This document shows, piece by piece, positions 5,648 to 6,219 of a stretch of 6,219 nt of DNA. The notes beneath the pieces were generated by a model. That model searched no databases. It was not told where the DNA came from and worked only from the letters and a program-made list of their open reading frames with translations. The stretch is from Actinomycetota bacterium (GTDB lineage: Bacteria > Actinomycetota > Actinomycetes > S36-B12 > UBA5976), in contig JAPLBX010000112.1 in NCBI GenBank assembly GCA_026392535.1, positions 1-6,219 on the forward strand. Reading direction: 5' to 3'. The position numbers and the translations under genes were made by a program. Each line of letters opens with the position of its first letter. Within the stretch, counting starts at the first letter, position 1.

Positions 5648-6210
5648 TAATCATTAATTCGACCGAGGTAAGAACCGTCGCGGGTATCGACCTTCACTTT
5701 AGTGCCATTTTCAATGAACAAAGGAACTTGGATTTCGTATCCAGTTTCGAGGCGAGCAGGTTTCGTGCCGCCAGATGATCTATCCCCTTGCAGGCCTGGC
5801 TCTGTGTATTCAATTAGAAGTTCGACGTTGGCTGGCAATTCAACATAAAGAGGTTCGCCTTCATACATTGCAACAATTGCGTTCTGGTTTTCCAGCATGA
5901 AATTGACGCTACCTCCAACAACAGTTTCATTGATTGTGAACTGGTCATAAGACTGAGTATCCATGAAAACAAATCCATCACCATCGTGATAGAGATATTG
6001 CATATCGCGTTTATCAACGTTCGCGATTTCAATTTTTAAGCCAGCGTTGAAGGTTTTTTCAACGACTTTTCCATTCACGATGTTTTTTAACTTGGTGCGG
6101 ACGAAAGCTGGGCCTTTGCCTGGCTTCACGTGCTGAAATTCAACTACCGACCAAAGCTGGTTATCTAAATTCAGTACCAGACCATTTTTTAAATCATTCG
6201 TGCTCGCCAC
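5647..6210 (-). CDS. efp: translation elongation factor P
   Basis: EF-P binds between the P and E sites and rescues ribosomes stalled at proline runs. The 187 residues equal the M. tuberculosis protein in length and align end to end. A KOW-like N-domain (about 1-62) carries the FQHVKPGKGPAFVR loop, with Lys32 at the tip that reaches the peptidyl-tRNA. Two OB domains follow (about 66-125 and 130-186), the last with TEPGLQGDRSSGGTKPARLETG, VPLFIENG and DTRDGSYLGR. The PGKGP loop is the actinobacterial type, for which activity with an unmodified lysine has been reported (from memory). The start codon is GTG at 6210, chosen because the first residues match relatives and GGAG lies 5 nt upstream at 6216-6219, the best ribosome-binding site in the window. 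The gene is first in a pair with nusB; any promoter lies outside the window. Confidence 0.97.
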   Translation of the reverse strand: MASTNDLKNGLVLNLDNQLWSVVEFQHVKPGKGPAFVRTKLKNIVNGKVVEKTFNAGLKIEIANVDKRDMQYLYHDGDGFVFMDTQSYDQFTINETVVGGSVNFMLENQNAIVAMYEGEPLYVELPANVELLIEYTEPGLQGDRSSGGTKPARLETGYEIQVPLFIENGTKVKVDTRDGSYLGRIND

Positions 6211-6215
6211 TTTGG

Positions 6216-6219
6216 CTCC
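6216..6219 (-). promoter_or_regulatory. efp Shine-Dalgarno deciding a GTG start
   Basis: Read on the minus strand, GGAG followed by CCAAA sits 5 nt before the GTG at 6210. It supports that start over any internal one, and it contrasts with polA, the thioesterase gene and pdtaR, which have none. Confidence 0.75.

Overview
The window is a compact, housekeeping stretch of a bacterial chromosome, most likely from a low-GC actinobacterium. Three things point there. The S1, PolA, EF-P and ANTAR-regulator proteins read as close relatives of mycobacterial ones, for example the PGKGP loop of EF-P and the Tyr in the PolA O-helix. The order rpsA / polA / small hotdog thioesterase / pdtaR resembles the Mycobacterium tuberculosis rpsA-polA-pdtaR neighbourhood. 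Base composition is only about mid-40s percent GC by eye, unlike soil actinobacteria. A freshwater acI-type lineage (Nanopelagicales) would fit, but that placement is inference.

Layout. At the left edge, on the minus strand, is rpsA (ribosomal protein S1). It is interrupted by an apparent ~25-nt deletion with frameshift near position 580, so it appears as an N-terminal piece (526-1164) and an in-phase C-terminal remainder (1-583) that runs off the window. A 152-bp gap follows, with a hairpin behind polA, an inverted repeat and a possible rpsA promoter. Then come polA (minus, 1317-3992), a 22-bp divergent gap, a MenI/PaaI-type hotdog thioesterase (plus, 4015-4437), a short convergent gap containing AT-rich repeats, and the antiterminator-type response regulator pdtaR (minus, 4474-5055). 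A tRNA-Leu(CAA) gene (plus, 5100-5184) is followed by a strong UUCG-loop terminator that also serves the converging nusB. At the right edge nusB and efp form a minus-strand pair overlapping by one base (TAATG), with efp first.

The genes cover core information processing: translation (S1, EF-P, tRNA-Leu), transcription elongation/antitermination (NusB, and the ANTAR regulator acting on RNA), and DNA repair/replication (Pol I). The thioesterase is the one metabolic gene. A recurring regulatory theme is a TANNNT -10 box placed exactly 6 nt before the start codon, with no Shine-Dalgarno sequence, at polA, the thioesterase and pdtaR; this suggests leaderless mRNAs.

I found no convincing undescribed system, mobile element, CRISPR array or defence locus. 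The item most worth attention is the broken rpsA, which is more likely an assembly or sequencing error than a real lesion because S1 is normally essential.
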